In this document: in pieces, positions 1 to 8,961 of the stretch
Position numbering within the stretch: position 1 is the stretch's first letter
Layout: each line of letters starts with the position of its first letter
Source of the DNA: Micromonospora ureilytica
GTDB taxonomy: Bacteria; Actinomycetota; Actinomycetes; Mycobacteriales; Micromonosporaceae
DNA length: 64,000 bases
Direction: 5' to 3'
Assembly (NCBI RefSeq): GCF_015751765.1
Contig: NZ_JADOTX010000001.1
Coordinates: forward strand, 3,410,001 to 3,474,000
Position numbers and translations under genes: made by a program
Notes under the pieces: model-generated
Seen by the model: only the letters and a program-made list of their open reading frames with translations
Told to the model about the DNA's origin: nothing
Databases searched by the model: none

Positions 1-294
1 TCCGACTTCGAGACCGCGCTGCTGGTCCGCGGCGGCGTGGTCGACGGCCGTTTCCCGGTGCTCAGCCTGGCCAGCTCGTCGGTGCCCACCGCGCTCGCCG
101 CCCTGCTGCTGGAGGTCCGTGACCGCAGCCGGCGACGCCCACACATCTACTTCGAGTGGTCCGAGGGCGGCCCGACTCGCAACTTCCTGCGCTACCTGGC
201 GTTCGGACAGGGCGCCATCGCCTCGGTGACCCGGGAGATCCTGCGCCGCCGGGAGCCCGACCCGCACCGTCGACCGCACGTGCACGCCGGCTGA
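1..294 (+). CDS. C-terminal end of an unrecognised protein (5' partial)
   Basis: The frame is open from base 1 to a TGA at 292-294, so only the last 97 residues are present. The fragment has a small-residue-rich stretch (LASSSVPTALAALLLEV) followed by a basic, hydrophilic tail with the pattern YFEWSEGGPTRNFL, VTREILRR and EPDPHRRPHVHAG. I recall similar tails at the cytoplasmic C-terminus of long actinobacterial APC-family permeases, but this is a weak memory-based suggestion and no membrane segment is visible in this fragment. The stop lies about 85 bases before the riboswitch that starts the next transcription unit, so it probably belongs to a separate operon. Confidence 0.6.
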   Translation, partial: SDFETALLVRGGVVDGRFPVLSLASSSVPTALAALLLEVRDRSRRRPHIYFEWSEGGPTRNFLRYLAFGQGAIASVTREILRRREPDPHRRPHVHAG

Positions 295-377
295 CCTGCG
301 AGCGGGCAGCCCGCCGCGCACGGTGAGCGTGGTCATAACGACTGGACGACCCACCCGTTCCTGCTGCTAGCCTCTGC

Positions 378-500
378 GCAGGTCATGAGTGCCAGCGCGA
401 AGCCCCGGCTCGCTGGCCGGCAACCCTCCTCCGCGGTGGGGTGCCCCGGGTGAAGACCAGGCACCGGCACGACGTCGGTGCAAGCGTGGCCTGGCACCCA
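378..500 (+). promoter_or_regulatory. SAM-IV riboswitch
   Basis: The aptamer core is recognisable by sequence: GGTCATGAGTGCCAGCG at 381-397, AAGCCCCGGCT, GCTGGCCGGCAACC, the GTGGGGTGCC block and GTGAAGACC ending at 458. P1 can form between GGTC (381-384) and GACC (455-458). Downstream of P1 there are two nested inverted repeats (457-462 with 489-494, and 462-466 with 476-480), as expected for the extra 3' stem that separates SAM-IV from SAM-I. SAM-IV occurs in actinomycetes and controls sulfur and methionine genes. Here it lies 25 bases before a leader-peptide start codon and about 265 bases before an ABC transporter operon. Confidence 0.9.
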
Positions 501-524
501 GGTCAGCACAGACCCGGGAGAACC

Positions 525-665
525 ATGCGCATCCTCAGCACCACCCCACCGACCGACGTCGCGGCCTCCCGCACCGGTCGACAGTCGCCCGCCCTGACCC
601 GGCGACGGCACGTGGACATGATGCGAATGTGCAGCGCCGCCTGTCGTCGCGGCACCGCGCTCTAG
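525..665 (+). CDS. Cysteine-containing leader peptide (46 aa)
   Basis: ATG at 525 follows a GGGAGA Shine-Dalgarno. The product is 46 residues and has the segment LTRRRHVDMMRMCSAACRR near its end. Many actinobacterial sulfur-assimilation and methionine operons carry short upstream ORFs with a comparable R-HVD-x-x-R-x-x-S-x-x-C motif, annotated as putative leader peptides and thought to sense cysteine supply by ribosome stalling. Two Cys codons lie at the C-terminal end, followed by about 100 bases with a strong hairpin before the first transporter gene. Together with the SAM-IV element this suggests two-input control by S-adenosylmethionine and cysteine. A longer in-frame start (GTG 441) would lie inside the aptamer and is rejected. 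Confidence 0.75.
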   Translation: MRILSTTPPTDVAASRTGRQSPALTRRRHVDMMRMCSAACRRGTAL

Positions 666-720
666 CACACCCCTTCCCGAGCTCCTTCCCACCGGCACGC
701 CCAGCGGGCGCGCCGTCGGT

Positions 721-738
721 GGCGCACGTCCGTGCGCG
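721..738 (+). promoter_or_regulatory. Hairpin between leader peptide and transporter gene (possible attenuator)
   Basis: GGCGCACG (721-728) and CGTGCGCG (731-738) can pair over at least 7 bp with a tiny loop. It ends 17 bases before the GGAG Shine-Dalgarno (756-759) of the GTG-started transporter gene. In this position it could act as an intrinsic attenuator or be part of a structure that changes when ribosomes stall on the cysteine codons. No T tract follows. Function is inferred from position only. Confidence 0.4.
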
Positions 739-765
739 CCGAGACACCACCCTTCGGAGACACCA

Positions 766-1674
766 GTGCGATTCCTTCCTGCCCTGACCCGCGCCGCCGC
801 CCTGGGCGCGGCCACGATCCTGGCCGCCACCGCCCTCACCGCCTGCGGCGACGACAGCTCGTCCGACGCCACCGCCAACCCGTACGGCCTGGCCCAGGCG
901 GGTGTGCTGCGCGCCGGCACGCTGACCGACGCCCCGCCGAACGTGTACCTCAAGGACGGCAAGTTCACCGGCTTCGACAACGACCTGCTGACCGCCGTGG
1001 CCGGCAAGCTCGGCCTCACTGTCGAGTTCGTCGGCACCGACTTCTCCGCACTGCTCAGCCAGGTCAACAACCGGAAGTTCGACGTCGGCAGTTCCTCGAT
1101 CACCATCACCGAGGCCCGCAAGAAGACAGTCGACTTCGGCAACGGCTACGACTTCGGCTACTTCGGCCTGGACGTCCCGGCCGGCTCTCCGATCACCAGC
1201 TTCGACCAGCTCGCCGGCAAGCGGGTCGTGGTGGTGCAGGGCACCGTCCAGGACGACTACGCCACCGGCAAGCAGCTCAACCCGGTGCGAGTGCCGGACT
1301 ACAACGGCGCGATCAACCAGCTCAAGGCCGGTACCGCCGACGCCTGGATCGCCCCGGCAGAGATCGGCGAGAAGTCCGCCACCGACAGCAACGGCAAGAT
1401 CACCGTGGCGGCCAAGCAGCTCAGCCCGGCACCGACCGCGTACGCCGTGGCCAAGGGCGGCGACAGGCTGCGCGAGGCGCTGAACAAGGGCCTCGACGAG
1501 GTCATCGCCGATGGCACCTGGAGCCGGTTGCAGGCGCAGTACTACCCGGGCCGACCGATCCCGGCGGACTTCGCGCCGGGCAGCGGCGCGGTGAAGGTGT
1601 CGGCCGCGTCGGCCACGCCGACGGGCCCGGCTACGCCGGCCGTACCGTCGGCGTCCGCGTCGGCCGCGTCCTGA
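766..1674 (+). CDS. ABC transporter substrate-binding lipoprotein, polar amino acid family
   Basis: This is a 302-aa periplasmic-binding-protein type 2 (SBP_bac_3) protein, the ligand receptor of the transporter encoded by the next two genes. Residues 1-26 form a lipoprotein signal with the lipobox LTAC and Cys27 as acylation site, so it is anchored outside the membrane. The family pattern GVLRAGTLTDAPPNVYLKDG followed by GFDNDLLTAVAGKLG is clear, and the SITITEARKKTVDF motif follows. The C-terminal 25 residues are an Ala/Ser/Pro/Thr tail. The start is GTG 766, with GGAG at 756-759. The upstream SAM-IV riboswitch and cysteine leader peptide argue for a sulfur-containing substrate such as cystine or methionine. 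That is inferred from regulation, not from binding-site residues. Confidence 0.9.
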   Translation: MRFLPALTRAAALGAATILAATALTACGDDSSSDATANPYGLAQAGVLRAGTLTDAPPNVYLKDGKFTGFDNDLLTAVAGKLGLTVEFVGTDFSALLSQVNNRKFDVGSSSITITEARKKTVDFGNGYDFGYFGLDVPAGSPITSFDQLAGKRVVVVQGTVQDDYATGKQLNPVRVPDYNGAINQLKAGTADAWIAPAEIGEKSATDSNGKITVAAKQLSPAPTAYAVAKGGDRLREALNKGLDEVIADGTWSRLQAQYYPGRPIPADFAPGSGAVKVSAASATPTGPATPAVPSASASAAS

Positions 1675-1713
1675 GCCGGTGACGAGCGAGCGGGGCGGCA
1701 GGAGGGGCGACCG

Positions 1714-2490
1714 ATGGATCCGTTGAGCACCCTGTGGGAGACCTTCTTCGACTGGGACGCGATGCGCGAGGCGCTGCCCGAGATGCTGACCGTCGGGTTG
1801 CCCAACACGCTGATCCTGGCGGTCTCCGCCGCCCTGCTCGGCTCGGTGCTGGGCCTGCTGTTGGCCGTCGCCGGGATCTCCCGCAGCCGCTGGTTGCGCT
1901 GGCCGGCACGGGTCTACACCGACGTGTTCCGGGGACTGCCGGCCGCGGCGACGATCCTGCTGATCGGTGTCGGGCTGGCCCCGCTGGGCATGCAGGTCTG
2001 GGGGCCGGATCCCTACCCGTTGGGCATCCTGGCGCTGTCGCTCATCGCCGCCGCGTACATCGGGGAGATCTTCCGCTCGGGTATCCAGTCGGTGGAGGCC
2101 GCCCAGTTGGAGGGCGCGCGGGCACTCGGCTTCTCCTGGGCCGACGCGATGCGGTTGGTGATCATCCCGCAGGGCATCCGGCGGGTGCTGCCGGCCTGGG
2201 TCAACCAGCTCATCGCGCTGATCAAGGACTCCAGCCTGGTCTACTTCCTCGGCCTGGTGGCCAGCCAGCGGGAGCTGTTCCGGATCGGGCAGGACTACGC
2301 GGCCACCACCGGCAACGAATCGGCGCTGCTGCTGGCGGGGCTCTGTTACCTGGCGTTGACAGTTCCGCTGACGCACGTCGTCAACTGGATCGACAGGCGG
2401 CTGCGCAACGGTCGGCCGGCCACCGCGTCGACCGAGGAGGACGACGACGACACAGCGTCGTACGCCGCGACGGAAGGAGATCGGCGATGA
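1714..2490 (+). CDS. Amino acid ABC transporter permease (HisM/GlnP type)
   Basis: The 258-aa inner-membrane subunit has about five hydrophobic helices, the first around residues 25-50 ([20 protein letters not shown]). The cytoplasmic EAA loop is present as [20 protein letters not shown] around residues 132-151 and should contact the ATPase. The IKDSSL motif typical of polar amino acid permeases follows. The last 25 residues are acidic and polar. It starts at ATG 1714 after an AGGAGGGG-like Shine-Dalgarno and ends in an ATGA overlap with the ATPase gene, so the two are translationally coupled. It is the single permease gene of the operon, which suggests a homodimeric channel. Confidence 0.92.
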   Translation: MDPLSTLWETFFDWDAMREALPEMLTVGLPNTLILAVSAALLGSVLGLLLAVAGISRSRWLRWPARVYTDVFRGLPAAATILLIGVGLAPLGMQVWGPDPYPLGILALSLIAAAYIGEIFRSGIQSVEAAQLEGARALGFSWADAMRLVIIPQGIRRVLPAWVNQLIALIKDSSLVYFLGLVASQRELFRIGQDYAATTGNESALLLAGLCYLALTVPLTHVVNWIDRRLRNGRPATASTEEDDDDTASYAATEGDRR

Positions 2491-3230
2491 CCGCCGCCAC
2501 GACGACCTCGGTCAGCCTCGACGTACGCGACGTGCACCTCGCCTTCGGACCGAACCGGGTGCTGCGCGGCGTCGACCTCTCGGTGCCGCGTGGTGCGACG
2601 GCCTGCGTCATCGGCCCGTCCGGGTCGGGCAAGTCCACGCTGCTGCGCACCATCAACCGGCTCATCGAACCGGACCGGGGCGACGTGCTGCTGGACGGGC
2701 GCAGCGTGCTGGGCGACGACCCGGACGCGCTGCGGCAGCGGGTGGGCATGGTGTTCCAGCAGTTCAACCTCTTCCCCCACATGAGCGTGCTGCGCAACAT
2801 CACGCTGGCGCTGCGCCGGCTGCGCAAGCTCGGGTCGGACGAGGCGGAGACTGTCGCCCGCGCCCAGTTGGAGCTGGTGGGGCTGGCCGGCAAGGCGAAC
2901 TCCCGGCCGGCGCAGCTCTCCGGCGGTCAGCAGCAGCGGGTGGCGATCGCCCGCGCGCTGGCGCTGCGGCCCGAGGTGATGCTCTTCGACGAGGCGACCT
3001 CGGCGCTCGACCCGGAGTTGGTCAAGGGCGTCCTCGCGGTGATGGCCGACCTGTCCGCCGCCGGGATGACCATGGTGGTGGTGACCCACGAGATGGGCTT
3101 CGCCCGGCAGGTCGCCGACACCGTGGCCTTCATGGACCGGGGTGTGGTGCTGGAGGCCGGCCCACCCGAGGCGATCTTCGAGCGGGCCGCGCATCCGCGG
3201 CTTCGCCGGTTCCTCGACCAGGTGCTCTGA
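2487..3230 (+). CDS. Amino acid ABC transporter ATP-binding protein (GlnQ type)
   Basis: The 247-aa ATPase energises the transporter. All family motifs are intact: Walker [10 protein letters not shown] at residues 43-51, Q-loop [12 protein letters not shown], signature [15 protein letters not shown], Walker [15 protein letters not shown] and the switch histidine in [11 protein letters not shown]. The order and length match the GlnQ/HisP group. The ATG at 2487 overlaps the permease stop (ATGA) and has GGAAGGAGA at 2472-2480. A longer reading frame runs upstream through the permease gene but is a shadow. The gene ends about 30 bases from the convergent antiporter gene, with no strong terminator visible between them. 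Confidence 0.95.
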   Translation: MTAATTTSVSLDVRDVHLAFGPNRVLRGVDLSVPRGATACVIGPSGSGKSTLLRTINRLIEPDRGDVLLDGRSVLGDDPDALRQRVGMVFQQFNLFPHMSVLRNITLALRRLRKLGSDEAETVARAQLELVGLAGKANSRPAQLSGGQQQRVAIARALALRPEVMLFDEATSALDPELVKGVLAVMADLSAAGMTMVVVTHEMGFARQVADTVAFMDRGVVLEAGPPEAIFERAAHPRLRRFLDQVL

Positions 3231-3259
3231 GCCGGCGCGGGCCGGACGCCCGCCGATGA

Positions 3260-4834
3260 TCACTCGTTGGGCCCGCGCCCCAGCAGCCGGATCTCCTCGT
3301 TGTCCAGCGCGGCCTGGAGTTCCTGCAGCACCAGGTCGTCGATCTCCCGGTTGTCGCGCAGCCGGGTGACCTCCCGCCTCTTGTGGGCGAGGACGCCGAG
3401 GCGCAGTCGCCGCTCCAGCCGGCGCTCCTCGGCGGTGTTGCCGCCGCTCTCGTTGAGGTCGGCCAGATGCCGCTGATACTCGGCCTGCAACCGACGTACC
3501 GAGTCGTCCTGGGCACCGACCTCGGCGGCGACCTGGGGAAGAGCGGCAAGGCCCACCTCGGTGGCCCGCCGCCGGGCGTTGCGGGCCTCGTCGACGCGTT
3601 CCGGGTCGCCGCTCAGCCCGGCCCAGCGCACCACCAGTGGCAGGGTGGTGCCCTGCAAGAGCATGATCAGCACGATCACCAGCGCGGTGACGAAGATGAT
3701 CAGATCACGTTCGACCACCGGACGGCCGTCGACAGTCATCGTCGGGACAGCCAGGGCGGCGGCGAGCGAGACCGCGCCCCGGAAGCCGGACCAGCCCGCG
3801 ACCGTCCCCACCCGCCAGGTGGACGGCCCCTGGCTCGGGTCCACCATCCGCCGGCGTCGCAGCCGCGCCGACTGCGCGGTGAGATAGATGAAGAGCAGTC
3901 GGGTGCCGATCACGACCACTGTGACCACCAGCACGATCACCAGAGCACGCCCGGGCGAGGTGCTGGTGATACCCCGGACCGCGCGGGGAATCTGCGTGCC
4001 GAGCAGGACGAACAACCCGCCGTTGATCAGGAACGTGGACAGGTCCCAGAACGCGTACGCCAGCACCCGGGACCGGGCGCGGATCACCCGTGGGCCGGCG
4101 TAGGCCAGCACCAGACCGGCGACCACCACCGCCAGCACACCACTGGCGTGCACCGAGTCGGCGAGCAGGAACGCGCCGAACGGTGTCAGCACGCTGAGCG
4201 CGCCCTCCCGCAGCGGATCGTCGAGCCGCTTGCGGATCAGCACCACGGCGGTGCCCACCAGCAGACCGGCGACCACGCCGCCGACGCTGGCGCCGACGAA
4301 CTCCTCGCCGATACCCAGCACGCCTGGTTTGTCGCTCTGGCTGAGCAGACCCACGGCCACCGCGAAGACCACAAGCGCGGTGCCGTCGTTGATCAGGCTC
4401 TCCGCGTGCAGAGTGGTGAGCAGCTTCCGGGGCAGCCGCTTGGCCAGGCCGGTGACCGCGGCGGCGTCGGTCGGCGCGAGGACCGCGCCGAGCACCCAGG
4501 CGGCGGCGGGGTTCACCCCGAGCGCCTGCGCGGCGAGCGACACCGTGACCATGGTGAGCACCACCAGCACCACGGCCAGCAACCCGATCACCGGCAGGTT
4601 CGCCCGGATCTCGCGCAGGCTGATGGTGAGGCTCTCCCGGTACAGGATCGCCGGCAGGAAGATCAGCAGGACCAGGTCCGGTTCCAGGGTGACCTCGGAC
4701 AGCGGCGGCGTGAGCCCCAGCAACACGCCCAACGCGATGAGCAGGACCGGTGGGGCGACCCGGTACCGACCGCCGAGAGTGGTGCCGACGAGGACCGTGA
4801 CGCCGAGCGCCACGATCAGGATGAGCGCCTCCAC
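3260..4834 (-). CDS. Na+/H+ antiporter, CPA1 family
   Basis: The 524-aa protein has about 12 hydrophobic segments in its first 400 residues and a charged, helical cytoplasmic tail of about 110 residues (ERVDEARNARRRATEVG onward). CPA1 (NhaP/YjcE-like) hallmarks are LLIFLPAILYRESL near residue 60, APTDAAAVTGLAKR around 120-133 and the ion-binding ESLINDGTALVVF around 145-157, with the conserved Asp in each of the last two. It probably exchanges Na+ (or K+) for protons in pH and salt homeostasis. The start is GTG 4834, five bases after a GGGGGGAG Shine-Dalgarno. It lies 141 bases downstream of the SARP-type regulator on the same strand. Confidence 0.93.
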   Translation of the reverse strand: MEALILIVALGVTVLVGTTLGGRYRVAPPVLLIALGVLLGLTPPLSEVTLEPDLVLLIFLPAILYRESLTISLREIRANLPVIGLLAVVLVVLTMVTVSLAAQALGVNPAAAWVLGAVLAPTDAAAVTGLAKRLPRKLLTTLHAESLINDGTALVVFAVAVGLLSQSDKPGVLGIGEEFVGASVGGVVAGLLVGTAVVLIRKRLDDPLREGALSVLTPFGAFLLADSVHASGVLAVVVAGLVLAYAGPRVIRARSRVLAYAFWDLSTFLINGGLFVLLGTQIPRAVRGITSTSPGRALVIVLVVTVVVIGTRLLFIYLTAQSARLRRRRMVDPSQGPSTWRVGTVAGWSGFRGAVSLAAALAVPTMTVDGRPVVERDLIIFVTALVIVLIMLLQGTTLPLVVRWAGLSGDPERVDEARNARRRATEVGLAALPQVAAEVGAQDDSVRRLQAEYQRHLADLNESGGNTAEERRLERRLRLGVLAHKRREVTRLRDNREIDDLVLQELQAALDNEEIRLLGRGPNE

Positions 4835-4975
4835 GCGTACTCCCCCCTCGGACCATGGCCGACGGCGGACGCGCCGGTGGTTCCATCTGACCGCACCCGG
4901 CGGTGGGTTCCGGCGGAAACCGGCAAGTCGCCAGGTAGCCCGCGCGCGGGACGTGCAGCATTCGCCCGGTGGCGC

Positions 4976-7900
4976 TCAGGTTGGGTCGTCGGCGCGGACG
5001 CGTGCGGTGAGCATCCGCGCGGTACGGCGGTGCTCGGCTGCTTCCTCGTCGCGGCCCAGCGCGGCGGCCAGATCCGCAAGGTGCCCGGCTACCGGGCCGA
5101 CGGTGACCACTCCGCTGCCGGCGGCCAGTTCGGCGGCGGCCGGGCGGAGCGCGACGGCGACGCGTTCCATGGTGGGCCGGTCGCCGATGGCCAGCGCCGC
5201 CCGAGCGGTGAGGCACAGCCGCACCTCCCGCAGCAGGTCGTGCGGCCCGTCCGACAGGGCTCGCAGTGCCGCCCGGGTGGCGCTGCGGTCGCCAGTGGCG
5301 GCGAGCAGCAGTGGTCGGACCCAGGGCTCGTGCGGGCCCCAGTCCAGCCGCGCCCAGTCCACGTCGTCCGGCCCGGGAATCGGTCGCAGCTCGGGGACCA
5401 GCCGGGCGTCGCCTGCCGGTGAGTCGTCGCTGACGGCGTCGGCCAGCCGCAGGCCGAGCAGGGCGAGCGGCAGCAACCCCTGGGCCAGTCCCGGCATACC
5501 GTCGGCGGGCATTCGGTCGGCCGCCGCCCGGTACGCGTCCGCCGCCGCGGTCGACTGACCGTCGAGCGCGAGGCGCAGTGCGGCGTACCACTGGGTGAAG
5601 ACGCCGACCAATGGCAGCTCGTACCGTTCGGCGAGGTGGTCGGCGGCGCGCGCGTGCGCGTCGGCGCCGGGCCGGTCGGCCAGCGCGCAGTGGGCCTGGA
5701 CCAGGACGAGGTGGCCGAGCACCTCGAAGGTCACCAGGTGGTGTCGGGTGGCCAGGTCGACCAGGTCGACACCGATCCGGGCCCGCTCGTCGGCCAGACC
5801 GACGCGCTCGAAGGCGTGCATGAAGCGGGCGTTGAGCGCGAAGGCCAGCAGCCCGGGATCGCCGATGTGGCGGGCGATCGTCTCGGCCTCGTCGGCGGCG
5901 CGGCGGCCACGATCGGTGGTGGTGCCGCGCAGCTCCAGCGCGAGGGTGCTCAGCAGCCGGCTGCGCTGCGCCGAACCGGTCGGGCCGAGCGCGGTCAGGG
6001 CGTGTTCGGCGGCTCGGACGATGTGCCCGGAGAGCAGATCGTCGTCGTTGCGCGTCCAGCTGGCGGGCACGTCGAAGCCCGCGAGCACCTCCTGGATCAG
6101 CAGGGGGTCGCCGGTGGACTCGGCGGCGGTGATCGCTTCGGCTCGCCGTCGCCGCGCCTCGGCCAGCCGGCCCGTCACGGCCAGCGCCCGCCCGAGTCCG
6201 AGCAGCGCGGTCACCCGCCCGCGCTGCTCGATCCCGCCGGCGCGGTCGTACGCCTCGATCGCCTGGCCCCACAGGCGGGCCGCCTCGTGCGGGCTGCCGC
6301 CCCGTTCGGCCCGCTCGGCCGCCACCCGGGCGTACGTCGACGCCTGGGCGGCGGCGGCCGGGCCACCGGCGCGCAGCAGGTGGTACGCGAGGGCCGCCGG
6401 CTCGACCGGTTCCCGCTGTCGCAGCACCTCGGCGACGGCCGCGTGCCAGGCGGAGCGGCGCGGTGCGGACAGGTCGGCGTAGAGCGTGTCGCGGACCAGG
6501 ATGTGGGTGAAGCGCAGCCGCCCGTCGGACTCCCGCTCGGTGAGGAAACCGGCCGCCAGGGCACGGTCCACGGCGTCCAGCGCCGCCGTCGGGTCACCGG
6601 CCAACGCGCCGAGCACGTCCGCGTCGAGGTCCCGGCCGAGCACTGCCGCCTGCCGCAGCACGGTACGGGTCGAGGCGGGCAGCTGCGCCAACCGGTGCCG
6701 GATCACGTCGCGTACCCCGGGCGGCACGGCGGCCAGACCCGCCTCCCCCGAACCCGCGTACAGCTGGGCCAGTTCGCGGACGAAGAACGGGTTACCGCCG
6801 CTGCGCTTGTGGATCGACCGGGTGGTGGCCGGGTCCAGCTCCGCCCCGACGATGGCGCCGGCCAGCTCACCGGTCGCCGACGCGGGCAGGCCGGCAAGAT
6901 ATTCCCGGACCGGTTCCAGCCGGGCGGCGCGGGCCAGGGTGGCGGTCAGCTCCGGGCTGATCTCGGTGGCCCGGTAGGTGCCGAGGATCAGCACCGGCCC
7001 GTTGGCCGGCTGAGGGCCGGTGAGCAGCGCGGTCAACAGGTCCAGGGTGTCGCCGTCGGCGCGGTGCAGGTCGTCGAGGACCAGGAGGACCGGCCCTCGG
7101 TCGGCGACCGCCGAGAGCAGCGACGCCACCGCACGGTGCCGGCGAAACCGGCTCTCGGCGGGACCCGCCGAGCCGACGGCCGGCTCGACGGCGACGACGG
7201 GGGCAGCCGGCCCGGCGAGCGCGTCGGTGATCTGGGTCCACGGCCACGCTGGTGGGGCGCCCTCGTACTCCGGGCTGCGTCCCCACGCCGTGGTCCAGCC
7301 GTCGGCGACGAGGCGCCGGGTCAGGGCCTCGGCCAGCACCGTCTTGCCGGCGCCCGGGTCGCCGCTGAGCAGGGCGAGCGTGGGCTGGTGGCGTCGGGAC
7401 GCGGCGTCGGCGGCGTGCCGCAGCCGCTCCAGTTCGGCGTCGCGGCCGACGAACGGGCGCTGCCCCACCTCGACGGGTCGAGCGGCCTCCCGGAGGTCGG
7501 GGGTGGCGGCCCGTTCCGGGGGCGGGGTGAGGTGCGGCGCCTGGGCCAGGATGTCGGCTTCCAGCCGTCGCAGCTCGGGCCCCGGGTCCACGCCCAACTC
7601 GGTCACCAGGACGTGGCGGGCCTCCCGCAGCGCGGCCAGCGCGTCGCCCTGCCGGCCGGCGCGGTAGCGGGCGACCGCGAGCAGCCGCCAGGCGTCCTCG
7701 CGCAGCGGATGGCTGGCCAGGTGTGCCGGTAGGTCCGCGGCGGCGTCGTCCGGTCGGCCCACGGCGAGGAGCGCCTCCGCCCGTCGCTCGACGGCGAGCA
7801 TCCGTAACTCGTTCAGCCGGTTGATCTCCGCGACCGCCCAGGACTCGTTGGCGCAGTCGGCGTAGGCGGGCCCCCGCCAGAGCCCGAGTGCCGTCTCCAG

Positions 7901-8314
7901 CGCGGCCAGGGCCGGCCCGGGGCGTCCGGCCGCCAGCAGTCCGGCCGCCTCCCCGACGGCCGCCTCGAACTGTCCGGCGTCCACCGTTTCCGGGGCGGCC
8001 TTCAGCACGTACCCGGGTGGCTCGGTGACCAGGATCCCCGGCGGTTGCCGGGGTGGTCGATCGGGTTCCAGGGCCCGGCGCAGGTCGGCGACGAAGGTCC
8101 GGATCGCGCCCACCGCGCCGTCCGGTGGGACCTCCCACAGGTCGTCGACGAGCCGATCCACAGGCACCACCCGACCGTGGGCGATCAACAGCCGGCCCAG
8201 CACCAAGCGCTGCCGGTGGCCCCGCAGGGGGACCGGGCCGCGCTCGGTCGCGGCGATCACCGGCCCGAGCACACCGAAGGTCACCACGACGGGCGCCGTC
8301 AGTTGCCTGGTCAT
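4976..8314 (-). CDS. SARP/AfsR-like transcriptional regulator with AAA ATPase domain
   Basis: This large 1112-aa regulator starts with an OmpR-like winged helix (residues 12-105, with RLVLGRLLIAHGRVVPVDRL). A bacterial transcriptional activation domain follows (about 110-255, ending ELGVDPGPELRRLEADIL). Then comes a STAND/AAA-type ATPase with Walker A GDPGAGKT (318-325) and Walker B LLVLDDLHRAD (411-420). The C-terminal half, to residue 1112, is rich in helical TPR-like segments. SARP proteins of this size activate secondary-metabolite or stress genes. No biosynthetic cluster is visible beside it, so the target is unknown. The GTG/ATG choice is set by a TAGGGT box six bases upstream of ATG 8314, which suggests leaderless expression. 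Confidence 0.9.
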   Translation of the reverse strand: MTRQLTAPVVVTFGVLGPVIAATERGPVPLRGHRQRLVLGRLLIAHGRVVPVDRLVDDLWEVPPDGAVGAIRTFVADLRRALEPDRPPRQPPGILVTEPPGYVLKAAPETVDAGQFEAAVGEAAGLLAAGRPGPALAALETALGLWRGPAYADCANESWAVAEINRLNELRMLAVERRAEALLAVGRPDDAAADLPAHLASHPLREDAWRLLAVARYRAGRQGDALAALREARHVLVTELGVDPGPELRRLEADILAQAPHLTPPPERAATPDLREAARPVEVGQRPFVGRDAELERLRHAADAASRRHQPTLALLSGDPGAGKTVLAEALTRRLVADGWTTAWGRSPEYEGAPPAWPWTQITDALAGPAAPVVAVEPAVGSAGPAESRFRRHRAVASLLSAVADRGPVLLVLDDLHRADGDTLDLLTALLTGPQPANGPVLILGTYRATEISPELTATLARAARLEPVREYLAGLPASATGELAGAIVGAELDPATTRSIHKRSGGNPFFVRELAQLYAGSGEAGLAAVPPGVRDVIRHRLAQLPASTRTVLRQAAVLGRDLDADVLGALAGDPTAALDAVDRALAAGFLTERESDGRLRFTHILVRDTLYADLSAPRRSAWHAAVAEVLRQREPVEPAALAYHLLRAGGPAAAAQASTYARVAAERAERGGSPHEAARLWGQAIEAYDRAGGIEQRGRVTALLGLGRALAVTGRLAEARRRRAEAITAAESTGDPLLIQEVLAGFDVPASWTRNDDDLLSGHIVRAAEHALTALGPTGSAQRSRLLSTLALELRGTTTDRGRRAADEAETIARHIGDPGLLAFALNARFMHAFERVGLADERARIGVDLVDLATRHHLVTFEVLGHLVLVQAHCALADRPGADAHARAADHLAERYELPLVGVFTQWYAALRLALDGQSTAAADAYRAAADRMPADGMPGLAQGLLPLALLGLRLADAVSDDSPAGDARLVPELRPIPGPDDVDWARLDWGPHEPWVRPLLLAATGDRSATRAALRALSDGPHDLLREVRLCLTARAALAIGDRPTMERVAVALRPAAAELAAGSGVVTVGPVAGHLADLAAALGRDEEAAEHRRTARMLTARVRADDPT

Positions 8315-8320
8315 GGCACC

Positions 8321-8326
8321 ACCCTA
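8321..8326 (-). promoter_or_regulatory. Extended -10 promoter element, leaderless start of the SARP gene
   Basis: On the minus strand TAGGGT (8321-8326) is followed by six bases and then ATG 8314. A TANNNT box at this distance places the transcription start on the initiation codon, the usual arrangement for leaderless actinobacterial mRNAs. No Shine-Dalgarno is present. No clear -35 box was found. Confidence 0.5.
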
Positions 8327-8438
8327 GGCGGGTGGCCCGGCCGGCACTCATCCGACGCTGACCGGCTGCTGATGACCTCCGGGCAGGCTCGACGAGGTAC
8401 GACGGCGACGGGCCACCGCCCCCCGCCGGCACTGCTCA

Positions 8439-8591
8439 CCAGGAAGGTTCCCCGTGGGCTACGACGCCGCGGCGGTGTGGCGGGCCTGGGCGCCGGACCT
8501 GGACCACCAGACGGTCGGCTGCGGACACTTCATGGCCGAGGAGGCGCCGGCCGCGGTGCTCCGGGCGCTGCGGAACCTGCTCGCCCGTTGA
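8439..8591 (+). pseudogene. C-terminal relic of a haloacetate dehalogenase-like alpha/beta hydrolase
   Basis: The reading frame ending at TGA 8589-8591 encodes GRFPVGYDAAAVWRAWAPDL followed by a GCGHFMAEEAP segment and VLRALRNLLAR. This matches the C-terminal end of fluoroacetate/haloacetate dehalogenase-like hydrolases, including the catalytic-His motif CGHF-x-x-EEAP. No nucleophile elbow, start codon or earlier part of the fold is found upstream, where the sequence runs straight into the regulator's promoter. About 50 codons remain of a roughly 290-codon gene, so I call it a truncated relic. GTG 8454 could start a 45-aa peptide, but no Shine-Dalgarno supports this. Confidence 0.6.
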
Positions 8592-8961
8592 CCGATCGGC
8601 GACCCGACCACCACTGTCACCCTGGGCAAGATATCCGACACTCGTTGTCACCAGGTGGCCGTGTGGCCGGGTCGCCGCGCTTCATCCGCCCCGGAGGCCG
8701 GGAAGCCGCTCGCAATGGGGCGTTGAGCTGCGGGAACGCGACGTTACACCAGGTGGACGACAACCGGTCATCGGTGATACACAGGCAGATATCGGCAAGC
8801 CAACGGCGGCACGTCGCTCATCTCCTCGACCCTCGATTGTTCGCACCCACCGCCACCACCGGCTTCGCCGCAGGACCGCACCCTCGGTCGTGAAACCTCA
8901 ACGCGGCATCGACCCTCGCGCCGGCTGGCGGACCGTGCCGGTTCTCGACCAGGGAGTTGCC
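8592..8961 (+). other. Intergenic stretch, no gene seen
   Basis: No reading frame here shows a recognisable domain or convincing start on either strand. Base composition is slightly lower in G+C around 8740-8800 (GTGATACACAGGCAGATATC) than in neighbouring genes. A promoter for the 8962 gene probably lies here, but I could not assign one. The AGGGAG at 8951-8956 serves as its Shine-Dalgarno. Confidence 0.5.

Noticed and set aside
441..524. Longer start for the leader peptide
   Set aside because: GTG 441 lies inside the SAM-IV aptamer and lacks a ribosome site, whereas ATG 525 has GGGAGA at good spacing.
3705..6272. An 855-codon minus-strand frame across two genes
   Set aside because: Arg/Pro/Ala-rich low-complexity translation without domains; it overlaps the antiporter and SARP genes, which have clear families.
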